From positions 1 through 64,000 of the forward strand of contig DAOULB010000018.1 in NCBI GenBank assembly GCA_034420695.1: a DNA stretch of 64,000 bases. Direction: 5' to 3'. Below, piece by piece: positions 16,067-24,495 of the stretch (the first letter of the stretch is position 1; every line of letters starts with the position of its first letter). Source of the stretch: Io17-Chloro-G2 sp034420695 (lineage in GTDB: Bacteria; Chloroflexota; Dehalococcoidia; Lucifugimonadales; UBA3495). The notes below the pieces were generated by a model. The model saw only the letters and a list, made by a program, of their open reading frames with translations. It searched no databases and was not told the origin of the DNA. The position numbers were made by a program, and so were the translations under genes.

Positions 16067-17614
16067 ATGACAACCCAACAAGAACCGGAAAGCGCGCATG
16101 GCGAGCCGCTGGAGCCGATCATTGAAACCACCGATGGACGGCTGATATTCCCGGATGGCTCCGAGGGCAGGCCCGGGCGGCTGACCGAGGCCCAGCAGCG
16201 GTCGGTCGATATCCAGAACGCCTGCCGGCTGTTCGGTCAGACCGGCGACGGCAGCGAGCTGGTGCAGCTGGGCATATTAGCCGCTAAGGATAACCGCTTT
16301 ATGACCCCGCACACCGTTGAATCATCCAAGTTGATTGCAGAGTTGGGGGAGCTGGACAAAGCCCTGGATGGGCTTCAGCAGCAGGTCACCCTGGAGAATG
16401 AAAGGACGCTCTTGGCGTTGCAGCATCTGGACGGGGACTCGTCAGACTTCGACCAATTGGAATCTATGCTGGAAAGCTGGCGTGGGGAGGTGGACGTATT
16501 CCGGGTCCTGAAACTGGACGACGACGAGGAGTTCCACTCCAACTTGCTGGCCTGGCTCCTAGACCCCAACGGAACTCATGGGCTGGCCGGTCATTTCTTG
16601 GTGGAATTTCTCAGGAACATTGGAGAGCAGGGCGGCATCCGGGCCGCCGACCGCCACAGCACCAGCGTGCTTCGGGAACGGCACATCGGACTAGAGGGAG
16701 AACGCGGCCGGCTGGATATCCGAATACTCAACGAGAAGGCAAGCTTCCTCTGTGCCATTGAGAACAAGGTGTGGTCGCCCGAAAGCGGCAACCAACTCGC
16801 ATTCTATCGACGGGCCCTTGAAAACCAGTATCCCAGCTACAGGGTGCGCAGGGTCTTTCTCACGCCTCTGGGAGCGGAGCCTGAGGACCCGGAAGAGCGA
16901 GGGCACTGGACGAAGATGACCTATGCGGACATCCTGGGCCTTGTGGAACGGACCGTCGAAGCCTCAGAGAGTTCAGCGAACAGGGACGTGATGTCATTCA
17001 TTCGCCAGTACGCTGTCACGCTACGGAGGAATATTGTGCCTGAAGTAAGCAACGACGTACATGCCCTAGCCCGGAGGATTTACCGGAAGCACCGGCAGGC
17101 CATCGATTTGATAATCGAAAATCAAGAGCGCTACAAACCGGACTATGCGAGAGAAGCGTACGGGATGTTCCGGAAAGCGATCGATGAGCACCCAGCCCTC
17201 CAATTAGGAACCTGTAACCCACCCTACCTTCGGTTCTTGTCCAGTGATTGGACAACCAGCGAAGACCTGCGGTTGCCCGACTGGCCCAACTGGGTAATGT
17301 TTTTCGAAATGCCCGTAAGAGAAAGCAACTCCGAGCTGTACTTGACCATGTACCGAAAGGGCAACGAGGCGTTCAGAAGGAAACTCTTCGATTGCGCCAA
17401 GGACAATCCGGAAATATTCAATTGCGAGCAAGACTACCACGACGGTTGGCTTAGATTGTGCGCCATTGGGGATTTACTGGACGACTCAGACTATGAAGTA
17501 CGGTGGGACGAAGAAGAAACCCGGCGTAGGATTGGAGAACGGCTGGACGAGTTCGTTCTCGGCAAGTTCGAACAAATCAACGCCATCATCACGCCGTGCC
17601 TGAAGGAAGGCTAG
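16067..17614 (+). CDS. PD-(D/E)XK nuclease superfamily protein
   Basis: 515 residues. The region ~145-260 carries the nuclease core: EEFHSNLLAWLLDPNGTHGLAGHFL, the Asp of GRLDIRI, and the E-x-K of CAIENKVWSPESGNQLAFYRRAL. This matches the PDDEXK_4 type, whose members are often found in defence or phage-related settings. The C-terminal half (~350-515) is unrecognised. The first ~90 residues appear to be a separate N-terminal extension. It stands alone, with no methyltransferase or helicase next to it. Role unknown; DNA cleavage is inferred from the motif only. Confidence 0.75.
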   Translation: MTTQQEPESAHGEPLEPIIETTDGRLIFPDGSEGRPGRLTEAQQRSVDIQNACRLFGQTGDGSELVQLGILAAKDNRFMTPHTVESSKLIAELGELDKALDGLQQQVTLENERTLLALQHLDGDSSDFDQLESMLESWRGEVDVFRVLKLDDDEEFHSNLLAWLLDPNGTHGLAGHFLVEFLRNIGEQGGIRAADRHSTSVLRERHIGLEGERGRLDIRILNEKASFLCAIENKVWSPESGNQLAFYRRALENQYPSYRVRRVFLTPLGAEPEDPEERGHWTKMTYADILGLVERTVEASESSANRDVMSFIRQYAVTLRRNIVPEVSNDVHALARRIYRKHRQAIDLIIENQERYKPDYAREAYGMFRKAIDEHPALQLGTCNPPYLRFLSSDWTTSEDLRLPDWPNWVMFFEMPVRESNSELYLTMYRKGNEAFRRKLFDCAKDNPEIFNCEQDYHDGWLRLCAIGDLLDDSDYEVRWDEEETRRRIGERLDEFVLGKFEQINAIITPCLKEG

Positions 17615-17648
17615 CCTGAGAATTAACCTGGGCCACCCGGCTTGAGGT

Positions 17649-18404
17649 CTACTGGGCGGTCCAGCCGCCGTCTATTACCAGTTCGCTGCCGGTCATGAAG
17701 GATGATTCGTCGGAGGCCAAGAAGAGGACGCCGTTGGCGACCTCTTCGGGCTGGCCGTAACGGCCCAAAGGGATGCGGGCGACGGTGACTTCATAGCGGG
17801 CGGCGTCGGCCCGGCCTGCTTCGGTCATGGGGGTGACAATGGGACCGGGGTGCACCGAGTTGGCCCGGATGCTTTCCCCAGCGTACTGGATGGCGGTGGC
17901 CTTGGTAAAAAGCCGGACGGCCCCCTTGGAGGCTTGGTACTGGGGGCTGCTGTTGTCCACTCCGACTAGGCCCAACTGGGAAGAGATGTTGACGATGGAA
18001 CCGCCGCCGGACTTGCGCATTTCGGGGATGGCGGCGCGGGTGCCCAGGAACACACCCTTGGCGTTGATGTCCATCACCCGGTCCCAGTCCGCTTCTGCGG
18101 TCTCTTCCACCAAGTAGCCGGTTCCCCCGATTCCCGCGTTGTTTACGAGAATGTCCAGCCGGCCGAACCGCTGCACGGTGGCGGCGATGGCGCTTTCCCA
18201 CTGGGACTGGCTGGTCACGTCCAAGGGCAAGTAGAGGCACTCACCGCCGGATTCGCCGATGGATGCGGCAAGTTCCCGGCCTTCCTCTTCCAGGACGTCG
18301 CCGATCGCCACCCGGGCGCCCTGGGCAGCGAACAGCCGGGCTTCGCAGGCGCCCATTCCCCGGGCGCCGCCGCTGATAAAAGCAACTTTTCCTTCGAGCC
18401 GCAT
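17649..18404 (-). CDS. Short-chain dehydrogenase/reductase
   Basis: 251 residues, classical SDR. NAD(P)-binding FISGGARGMGACEARLF near the N-terminus, NNAGIGG, catalytic Ser in NISSQLGLVG, and YQASKGAV with the Tyr-x-x-x-Lys pair. PGPIVTPM and GSELVIDGGW close the fold. ATG 18404 with AAGGTG upstream is preferred over a TTG 15 bp earlier. Substrate not determinable. Confidence 0.92.
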   Translation of the reverse strand: MRLEGKVAFISGGARGMGACEARLFAAQGARVAIGDVLEEEGRELAASIGESGGECLYLPLDVTSQSQWESAIAATVQRFGRLDILVNNAGIGGTGYLVEETAEADWDRVMDINAKGVFLGTRAAIPEMRKSGGGSIVNISSQLGLVGVDNSSPQYQASKGAVRLFTKATAIQYAGESIRANSVHPGPIVTPMTEAGRADAARYEVTVARIPLGRYGQPEEVANGVLFLASDESSFMTGSELVIDGGWTAQ

Positions 18405-18481
18405 GACTACACCTTGCAACTATACTTTCCGGGACGCGTTTATGCCGTGAGCCGGGAACTCTTAGCCCCCAGGGACGGAAA

Positions 18482-19297
18482 CTAGTAGCGGGACTGGGAT
18501 GAGATGGTGTTATAGGTGACCGGGGTGACAGTCAGCAGCCCGGCGTCCACCGGCAGCACCACGCCGTTGATCCAGCGGGCCTCATCGCTGCAGAGGAAGA
18601 GCGCGGCGTTGGCCACATCCCAGGAGTCGCCTTCGGTACGCAGGGGCGCGGCGTTCTTCCGGGCCTCCCGCTGCTCCTCGTTCATCCGGTGGGCCACCAT
18701 GGGGGTGTACACCAGCCCGGGCGCGATGCAGTTGACGCGGATGTTGTCGGGGCCGTGGTCGCCGGCCATGGAGATGGTGAGTCCCACCACGGCCGCCTTG
18801 GAGGCGGTGTAGGGGGCTTGGCTGTGGGCCCGCAGCCCGGCGATGGAGGATATGTTGACTATGGCCCCGCCGCCGGTCTCTTTCATCTTGGGAATGGCGG
18901 CCCGGCTGGCTTGGTAAATGCTCTTGACGTTGACCGCCATGATGCGGTCCCAGATTTCCTCACTGACGTCAACCACCGAGCCACGGGCGGAAATTCCCAC
19001 GTTGTTGTCCAGGATGTCCAGGCGGCCGTACCTCTCCACGGCGGCTTCCACCATGGCGGCGCACTGGTCGGCGTCGGTTACGTCGGCTTCGAAGACCGAG
19101 GCTTCCCCGCCCTCTTCCCGGATCATGGCCATGGTCTCCAATGCCCTTTCTTCGACGGCGTCGACCAAGAGGACGTTGGCACCTTCCCTGGCGAAGAGGA
19201 TGGAAGTGGCCTTGCCATTGCCGACTCCCTCACCGCTGGAGCCGGCGCCGGTGACGATTGCTGTTTTGCCTTCCAACCTGGGGCGGCGTTCAACCAT
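18482..19297 (-). CDS. Short-chain dehydrogenase/reductase
   Basis: 271 residues. Cofactor-binding TGAGSSGEGVGNGKA departs from the usual TGxxxGIG and has a two-residue insertion. NNVGIS, catalytic NISSIAGLRA, and YTASKAAV (Tyr-x-x-x-Lys) follow, then PGLVYTPM and NGVVLPVDAGLL. The C-terminal VTYNTISSQSRY is an extension beyond the core. It precedes the other SDR gene on the same strand by ~80 bp and is probably co-transcribed. The substrate is unknown. Confidence 0.9.
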   Translation of the reverse strand: MVERRPRLEGKTAIVTGAGSSGEGVGNGKATSILFAREGANVLLVDAVEERALETMAMIREEGGEASVFEADVTDADQCAAMVEAAVERYGRLDILDNNVGISARGSVVDVSEEIWDRIMAVNVKSIYQASRAAIPKMKETGGGAIVNISSIAGLRAHSQAPYTASKAAVVGLTISMAGDHGPDNIRVNCIAPGLVYTPMVAHRMNEEQREARKNAAPLRTEGDSWDVANAALFLCSDEARWINGVVLPVDAGLLTVTPVTYNTISSQSRY

Positions 19298-19572
19298 TGG
19301 TCTGCTCCCTTATATACGGCTGAGCCAGCCCCGGCAGCTTGAAGTTCCATTCATCCGGGAGTTGGCTGTCGGGACTAGAATAACATTTCTGGACCTACCT
19401 TGACCGGGTGCTGGAGCCATTGGAGAATAAACCAACCCCTCCTAAGAGCATGTGGTGTCAAGTAACTGTTTTCGCTATGCCACAAACTTAGGCATTGCAA
19501 ACGCAGAGCGCTCAACCCACTATGGCTTGGGTTTACTCTCGTAGAGTCGGCTGAACGGCATAAGACACAGAA

Positions 19573-19902
19573 TTGACCATAACCTACAACATCAGGACCG
19601 GAAGGCCTCTGGTGATAATGCCATTTCTACGCCGGTCAATATCCCAGTATCGCCGAGGGAGTGCTTGGTTCAAGATTGGAATAACGGGTGACCCCAGAAG
19701 ACGGGCAAGAGAATACGGTTCGGCATACGGCGAAATGGTAGTCCTTTATCAGACGACTTCAAGCAGATTCATAAGGGCGATCGAAGAGGCCCTTGTGAAT
19801 GAATATTGGCAGGACTGCGATAACTCAGTAGGGGGCGGCGGTGGTTCACTAGGGCAGCCCCCCTATTTTCTCTACGTTGTCCGGACGCCGCACTCCTGGT
19901 AG
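19573..19902 (+). CDS. Small protein with GIY-YIG-like elements
   Basis: 109 residues from a TTG; ATG at 19618 is an alternative start. The stretch WFKIGITGDPRRRAREYG, followed by FIRAIEEALVNEYW, resembles the YIG strand, Arg helix and Glu helix of GIY-YIG nucleases. The LYVV strand that normally opens the fold appears at the C-terminus (PPYFLYVVRT) after a Gly-rich linker (SVGGGGGSLGQ). That order would be a circular permutation, or a domain end plus a new strand. Base composition is more AT-rich than the neighbours. It stands between minus-strand genes and could be foreign DNA. Confidence 0.4.
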   Translation: MTITYNIRTGRPLVIMPFLRRSISQYRRGSAWFKIGITGDPRRRAREYGSAYGEMVVLYQTTSSRFIRAIEEALVNEYWQDCDNSVGGGGGSLGQPPYFLYVVRTPHSW

Positions 19903-20073
19903 CTGCGGCGTCTTTTCCCGACTAGAGGACATCCATCGCAATAGTCTCAAGGTGAAGTTGATCCTCCTCAGGGAGGAACAACGCAAGTACCCTAGAAGAC
20001 CGAGGGGGTGAACCGGGGAGGATTTGGATTGCGCAGCCGCCAACCTGATAACGGCTGTTCGCCATTCGCTTGG

Positions 20074-21204
20074 TTATGAACCGTGCAATGCCAAGGCTTG
20101 TTCGAGGTCTGAGATGAGGTCCTCAGCGTTTTCCAGTCCCACCGACACCCTTAGGAGGTCCTTGGGCGTGGAGCTATCCTGCCCCTCAATGGAGGCCCGG
20201 TGCTCGATCAGGCTTTCATAGCTGCCCAAGCTCGTGGCTCGAGTGAAAATAGAAGTGCGGGCAGCTACCCGGAACGCAGCCTTCTCGCCGCCGCGGACCC
20301 GGAAGGAGAGCATCCCCCCAAACATGCTCATCTGGCGACTGGCAACATGGTGTCCGACATGACTTGGAAGCCCCGGATAAAATACCTCCAGGACCTGGGG
20401 GTGCCCATCCAAGAATGAGGCCACTTTGGCGGCGTTTTCGGAATGGGCCCGCATCCGATAGGGCAGCGTCCGTATTCCCCGGAGCAGCAGCCAGCAATCG
20501 AAAGGAGAGGGGACAGCGCCCTCGTCCCTCTGTATAGAGCGTATTTCTTGAAACATAGCGCCATCCGAGGCGCTGACCACCACTCCCCCCGTAACATCGC
20601 CGTGGCCGCCCAGATACTTGGTTGCGGAGTGGACAACCATATCCGCTCCCAGTTCCAAGCACCGCTGCAACACTGGAGTGGCCCAAGTGTTGTCACATAC
20701 GCAAACTACTCCCTGCTCGTGGGCCACCCGCGCGATGGCAGATATGTCAGTAATTTTCAATAAAGGATTGGATGGAGTCTCCAGAACAATGATCTTTGTA
20801 GCTGGCATGACCGCCTCTCGGACTTTATCAATGTCCGTCATGTCCACAAAGGAACTGTGGAGGCCCCATCTTGCCAAGCGGTCCCGCAAGAGGCGCGCTG
20901 TGCCGTGGTAGAGGTCAAGGGGAGCTATTACGTGGTCTCCGGGTGACAGGGACTGAAAGACCGCCCCTATGGCCGACATACCGGAAGAAAAGGCGGCGGC
21001 GGCCTCTCCGCCTTCAAGATCCCGGATGCACTCCTCCAAGAGGGAGCGAGTGGGATTGCCGGACCGGCCATAGACGAAGCCATGAGGATAGGCGCCGTCC
21101 ACTTCACGCTGAAAGGTTGTCGACATATGTATCGGCGGGGTAACCGCGCCGGTACCGGAGTCAACGGTCCGCCCACTGTGAACAGCAATAGTCTCGATTT
21201 TCAT
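20074..21204 (-). CDS. PLP-dependent trans-sulfuration enzyme (Cys/Met metabolism family)
   Basis: 376 residues of the cystathionine gamma-synthase/gamma-lyase family. Substrate-binding YGRSGNPTR (residue ~45), cofactor-stacking and Gly-rich SSGMSAIGAVFQ, Asp of CDNTWATP, PLP lysine in SATKYLGGHGD (residue ~193), and LRVSVGLENAEDLI at the end are all present. It could make cystathionine, cleave it, or act as methionine gamma-lyase; the sequence alone does not settle which. It is monocistronic. Confidence 0.92.
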   Translation of the reverse strand: MKIETIAVHSGRTVDSGTGAVTPPIHMSTTFQREVDGAYPHGFVYGRSGNPTRSLLEECIRDLEGGEAAAAFSSGMSAIGAVFQSLSPGDHVIAPLDLYHGTARLLRDRLARWGLHSSFVDMTDIDKVREAVMPATKIIVLETPSNPLLKITDISAIARVAHEQGVVCVCDNTWATPVLQRCLELGADMVVHSATKYLGGHGDVTGGVVVSASDGAMFQEIRSIQRDEGAVPSPFDCWLLLRGIRTLPYRMRAHSENAAKVASFLDGHPQVLEVFYPGLPSHVGHHVASRQMSMFGGMLSFRVRGGEKAAFRVAARTSIFTRATSLGSYESLIEHRASIEGQDSSTPKDLLRVSVGLENAEDLISDLEQALALHGS

Positions 21205-21402
21205 AATTACCCAACTTGGACATCTGCGTGTCAGGGGTATTGTAGACGTTGGCTGACTGGAGGGTAACGCTGCAGGGAGGTTAGTGACGCTTACCGGCTG
21301 AATTTCCGTCTACTACGGGAATTGGGTGAACGGCAAAAGGATGCAGGTAGGCACGATGGAGGCAAGGAGAGCCAATTTCCGCCGTACCGCGCTCCCCTCG
21401 CG

Positions 21403-21431
21403 TTGACTGAATCCGGCCTGCAACTTACACT
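21403..21431 (+). promoter_or_regulatory. Promoter of the NYN-domain gene
   Basis: TTGACT (21403-21408), 17-bp spacer and TACACT (21426-21431), with the ATG 49 bp downstream of the -10 box. The rest of the 275-bp gap back to 21205 shows nothing recognisable. Confidence 0.5.
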
Positions 21432-21479
21432 AGGGGACGAGACAATCCTTGCCATGACGGGTATAGAAGAATCGGGAGC

Positions 21480-23081
21480 ATGAACGAACCACAGGACCGG
21501 CGCGGCGACGTAGCCCTTTTTATAGACTGGGAAAACTTCAAAATCAGCTTAGCTGCCGGGCACCGTAATCCAAACGTGTCCGCCCTCAAAGAGGAGGCCG
21601 CCAACCAAGGCCGGGTAGTAGTTGCCAAGGCTTACGCCGACTGGGTCACTCGCTCCCCCGAATTGCGGGGGGCCAGCCAGTTCATCAACGACCCCCCCGC
21701 CCTTTATGCCGCCGGCATAGAGCCGGTGTACGTTCCAACCCGCCTCAGCTTTGGTAGCCCCTCTCCCTCGGGTTACACCCGTTCCACCAGGGTCAAGAAC
21801 AGCGTGGACGTCAAGATGACCACGGACTGCATCGAGACGGCCCATTCGCACCCCAACATCGACACTTTCATCTTGGTGTCCGGTGATTCGGACTTTATTC
21901 ACGTAATTAACGCCCTGCGCACCATGGGCAAGCACGTGGTTGTGGTTGGGGTTTCTTGGAGCACGTCCCGCAGGCTGGCCGACCAAGTGGACGGTCTGAT
22001 CTTCTACGATGCGGACGTGGACGAGGAGACTGGGCAGGAGACCGGCCTGGCGGTCCGGCCCCCAGCCCGAACCCAAGGAGCCAGCGCTCCATCCAACGGC
22101 CCGGAGTTAGAGGACATCATCCGGGCTATCGAGGACATTGTCCGGGAAGAACGCTTGGGGAGCGGAACGCCGTTGCTCACCTCCATAAAGCAGCGGCTGA
22201 CCCGGCGTTATCCAAACTTTGACGAGCGGCGGCTTGGCTTCTCCGGATTCAAGAAGCTGATGACCAGGGTGGCCCAAGAGGGGAAGATAAAGCTAATCAC
22301 GGAGGGACTGGTTGACTGGGCCATCATGGCCGACGAAGAGGAGGCCACCGCTCCGAGTGATGCGGAAGTTGCTGCTCCGGCCAACGGTCACCGCACTGAC
22401 GAGGTTGAACCGGCCTTGGAGACAGCCGATCTCTCCGATGAAACCTACAAGGAAGAAAAAGCGGAGGAGCCCGAAACGCCAAGGGCATCCCGCGGCAGGC
22501 GGGCTGCTGCCCCCGAGCCAAAGGTTGCATCCCAGTCCAGGCTGGAGGACCAGTTGGACGAACTGGCTGCCGGGATGGAAGGTCTGCCGCAGGAACCCAG
22601 CGACGGGCAGACCGGACGACGGGTGGCCGACCTCATCATCATGGCGGACACCTTGGAGCACCGGGAGGACGTTAGCCACGTGGCGTTCAACTTCTTGGTG
22701 GGGGAAGTCTGCCAGGCCTTGAAGCAGGGACTAACCGCGGAAGACCCGGACATCCAGAACCGGTGGGGCGAGGCAGCTTCAAGGAACTACGTGAGCAAGA
22801 TGTACCGGGCACTGGGCAACAAGGACATGTTCAGCAGGAAATGGCAGTCGGTCCGGGACGAGGCGTCGGGCAGCAACAAGCGCCGCCAGACCTTCACCTT
22901 GGACCACGAAAACCCCTTGGTGCAACAGGTGCTTCAAGCCCACTGGCAGTCGGACCAGCCTGAACCGGGCGCCGAGCAGGACTATCTTACGGGAGACCAA
23001 GACGACTCCCTGCATGACGACCAAGCCTCAAGCCAGCAGGAAGCCCCCTTCTTCATGCGGTTATTCCGGTCGATCCGCTAG
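21480..23081 (+). CDS. NYN-domain ribonuclease-like protein with LOTUS-like domain
   Basis: 533 residues. The N-terminal ~180 residues are a NYN (LabA/DUF88) PIN-like domain with acidic residues in FIDWENF, SVDVKMTTDCIE and VSGDSDFIHVINALR, followed by GKHVVVVGV. Residues ~205-280 (LEDIIRAIEDIVREE ... SIKQRLTRRYPNFDER, FSGFKKLMTRVAQEGKI) fit an OST-HTH/LOTUS RNA-binding domain. An acidic low-complexity linker (~285-370) leads to a second helical domain (~375-460) with no family I recognise. NYN-LOTUS proteins are linked to RNA processing; the target here is unknown. Confidence 0.85.
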   Translation: MNEPQDRRGDVALFIDWENFKISLAAGHRNPNVSALKEEAANQGRVVVAKAYADWVTRSPELRGASQFINDPPALYAAGIEPVYVPTRLSFGSPSPSGYTRSTRVKNSVDVKMTTDCIETAHSHPNIDTFILVSGDSDFIHVINALRTMGKHVVVVGVSWSTSRRLADQVDGLIFYDADVDEETGQETGLAVRPPARTQGASAPSNGPELEDIIRAIEDIVREERLGSGTPLLTSIKQRLTRRYPNFDERRLGFSGFKKLMTRVAQEGKIKLITEGLVDWAIMADEEEATAPSDAEVAAPANGHRTDEVEPALETADLSDETYKEEKAEEPETPRASRGRRAAAPEPKVASQSRLEDQLDELAAGMEGLPQEPSDGQTGRRVADLIIMADTLEHREDVSHVAFNFLVGEVCQALKQGLTAEDPDIQNRWGEAASRNYVSKMYRALGNKDMFSRKWQSVRDEASGSNKRRQTFTLDHENPLVQQVLQAHWQSDQPEPGAEQDYLTGDQDDSLHDDQASSQQEAPFFMRLFRSIR

Positions 23082-23098
23082 CGGCCACGGGCCGGTTA

Positions 23099-24328
23099 TT
23101 AAAGGTCCAAGACCAAGGTGGACCAGCCGAAGTCCCTAGCCCCCAGCCCCTCGGCGGTGAAGGGATGGTAGTACTCCCGGAAGCCCGACTTCTCGATGCA
23201 CTCCAGGCTCTTTTCTACGATTGTGCCGGCTATTTCGCCGTAGCCGTGGCGCCTAAGCCCATGGGAAAGGAACCAGTTGGTATTGATCCATGAAGGGCCG
23301 CGCCAGATGAAGCCGCCGGGGTTGCCCGGCATGAACTTGGGGTTGGACGCGGGCACGGAGGGCAGCGGGTACGGCGTCCAGAAGTGGGCCGGGTCGGTCA
23401 CCCAACGGTCGACCAGCAGTTCCACGATGTCCCTGGGCAGGTCTTCGAGGATGAGGGGCATGAGGGAGCTGATGGTCACCATTTCCAAGGGGAGTTCGTC
23501 GACGCCTGACAGGTCGTAGAAGGCGGCGGCGGCCGGATCCCAACACTTTTCCAAGAGGGCGTCCCGGGTCCTGTCGGCTTGGCGGTTGAATTCGGCGGCG
23601 TCGGGGGAATCCCCCAGCAGCCGGGCCAATGAACGCATCCCCAGGGCGTAGATACTGTTCACCAAGACGTCTTCCACATGGAAGTAGTCGGCAGCCAGGA
23701 TGCGGTGGTCGTTGCCCCGCATCGGCTCGTAGGCTGCGTAGACTCTTCTCAGGGCCGTAATGAACCCCCGGTTGCTCAACTCCTCGAGACCCAGTACTTC
23801 GTCGTACTTAGGGGAGCAGTCGGTGCCGGCCTCCTCGGGCTGGATGACGGCAATGAGCCCATCGTCGTCGGGATCCCTGGCTTCCCGCACCCAGCGGTAG
23901 AAGGCCGTTAACACAGGCAGGGCCTGTTCCAGGAAATTCTGGTCGCCGGTGGCATGGTACACCCGCTCCACGGCGTAGGCGATGATGGGCGGCTGCATGG
24001 TAGCGCTGAAGTTGGGTGAGGTCATGCCGACTATATTGCGGCTGAGAAAGTCGGGCTGCTTCTCCATCTCCCAAAAAATGATGTGGGGGATGAAGCCGTT
24101 GGGCTGGGCGGCACTCATCAGGCTGGTAAGCTCGGCCTTCGCTTGTTCGTGGTCGAGGTGAATCAGGGCGATGGCGTGGAAGCAGGAGTCCCAGAACCAC
24201 TGGAAGGGATAGCCCCGCAGCGAGGGACAGACAAAGCTGTAATACTTGCCGTTCCAGTCGGCAATCCCTTGTCGCAGGTTGGTGAGGAGAATTTCGCGGG
24301 CTTTTTGTTCCAGGGCTTGGCGTTGCAT
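23099..24328 (-). CDS. GH63-like (alpha/alpha)6 glycoside hydrolase
   Basis: 409 residues. Signatures include YPFQWFWDSCFHAIALIHLD (residues ~40-60), NGFIPHIIFW, QPPIIAYAVERVY, GGFIWRGPSWINTNWFLSHGLRR (~335-355) and the C-terminal EYYHPFTAEGLGARDFGWS. This resembles mannosylglycerate hydrolase/GH63 enzymes and the amylo-1,6-glucosidase-like clan, in which the Asp of FWDS and the C-terminal Glu act as acid and base. No signal peptide, so cytoplasmic, perhaps acting on a compatible solute or oligosaccharide. ATG 24328 is chosen because AGGTGG lies eight bases upstream. Confidence 0.8.
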   Translation of the reverse strand: MQRQALEQKAREILLTNLRQGIADWNGKYYSFVCPSLRGYPFQWFWDSCFHAIALIHLDHEQAKAELTSLMSAAQPNGFIPHIIFWEMEKQPDFLSRNIVGMTSPNFSATMQPPIIAYAVERVYHATGDQNFLEQALPVLTAFYRWVREARDPDDDGLIAVIQPEEAGTDCSPKYDEVLGLEELSNRGFITALRRVYAAYEPMRGNDHRILAADYFHVEDVLVNSIYALGMRSLARLLGDSPDAAEFNRQADRTRDALLEKCWDPAAAAFYDLSGVDELPLEMVTISSLMPLILEDLPRDIVELLVDRWVTDPAHFWTPYPLPSVPASNPKFMPGNPGGFIWRGPSWINTNWFLSHGLRRHGYGEIAGTIVEKSLECIEKSGFREYYHPFTAEGLGARDFGWSTLVLDL

Positions 24329-24433
24329 GTTAGTAACCACCTTCTTGTTCGTGGTGTCTGATTGTACGATGGCAAAGACTCGAGGGTACAGCCGGGAAGG
24401 ATTGTCCGTTATGAAAATCTTTCACAGCGTGGA

Positions 24434-24463
24434 TTGATTTTATTCACGTAGCGGAAGTATTGT
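24434..24463 (+). promoter_or_regulatory. Promoter of the DUF4143 ATPase gene
   Basis: TTGATT (24434-24439), 18-bp spacer, TATTGT (24458-24463). It places the start of transcription just before the palindrome at 24477. Confidence 0.45.
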
Positions 24464-24476
24464 TATTCATGACATG

Positions 24477-24490
24477 GAATGATATCATTC
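24477..24490. promoter_or_regulatory. Palindromic operator-like site before the DUF4143 gene
   Basis: GAATGATATCATTC is a perfect 14-bp palindrome, with near-symmetric ATG-rich flanks. It lies between the predicted transcription start and the ATG at 24496, where a bound repressor would block expression. Confidence 0.5.
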
Positions 24491-24495
24491 ATGGC

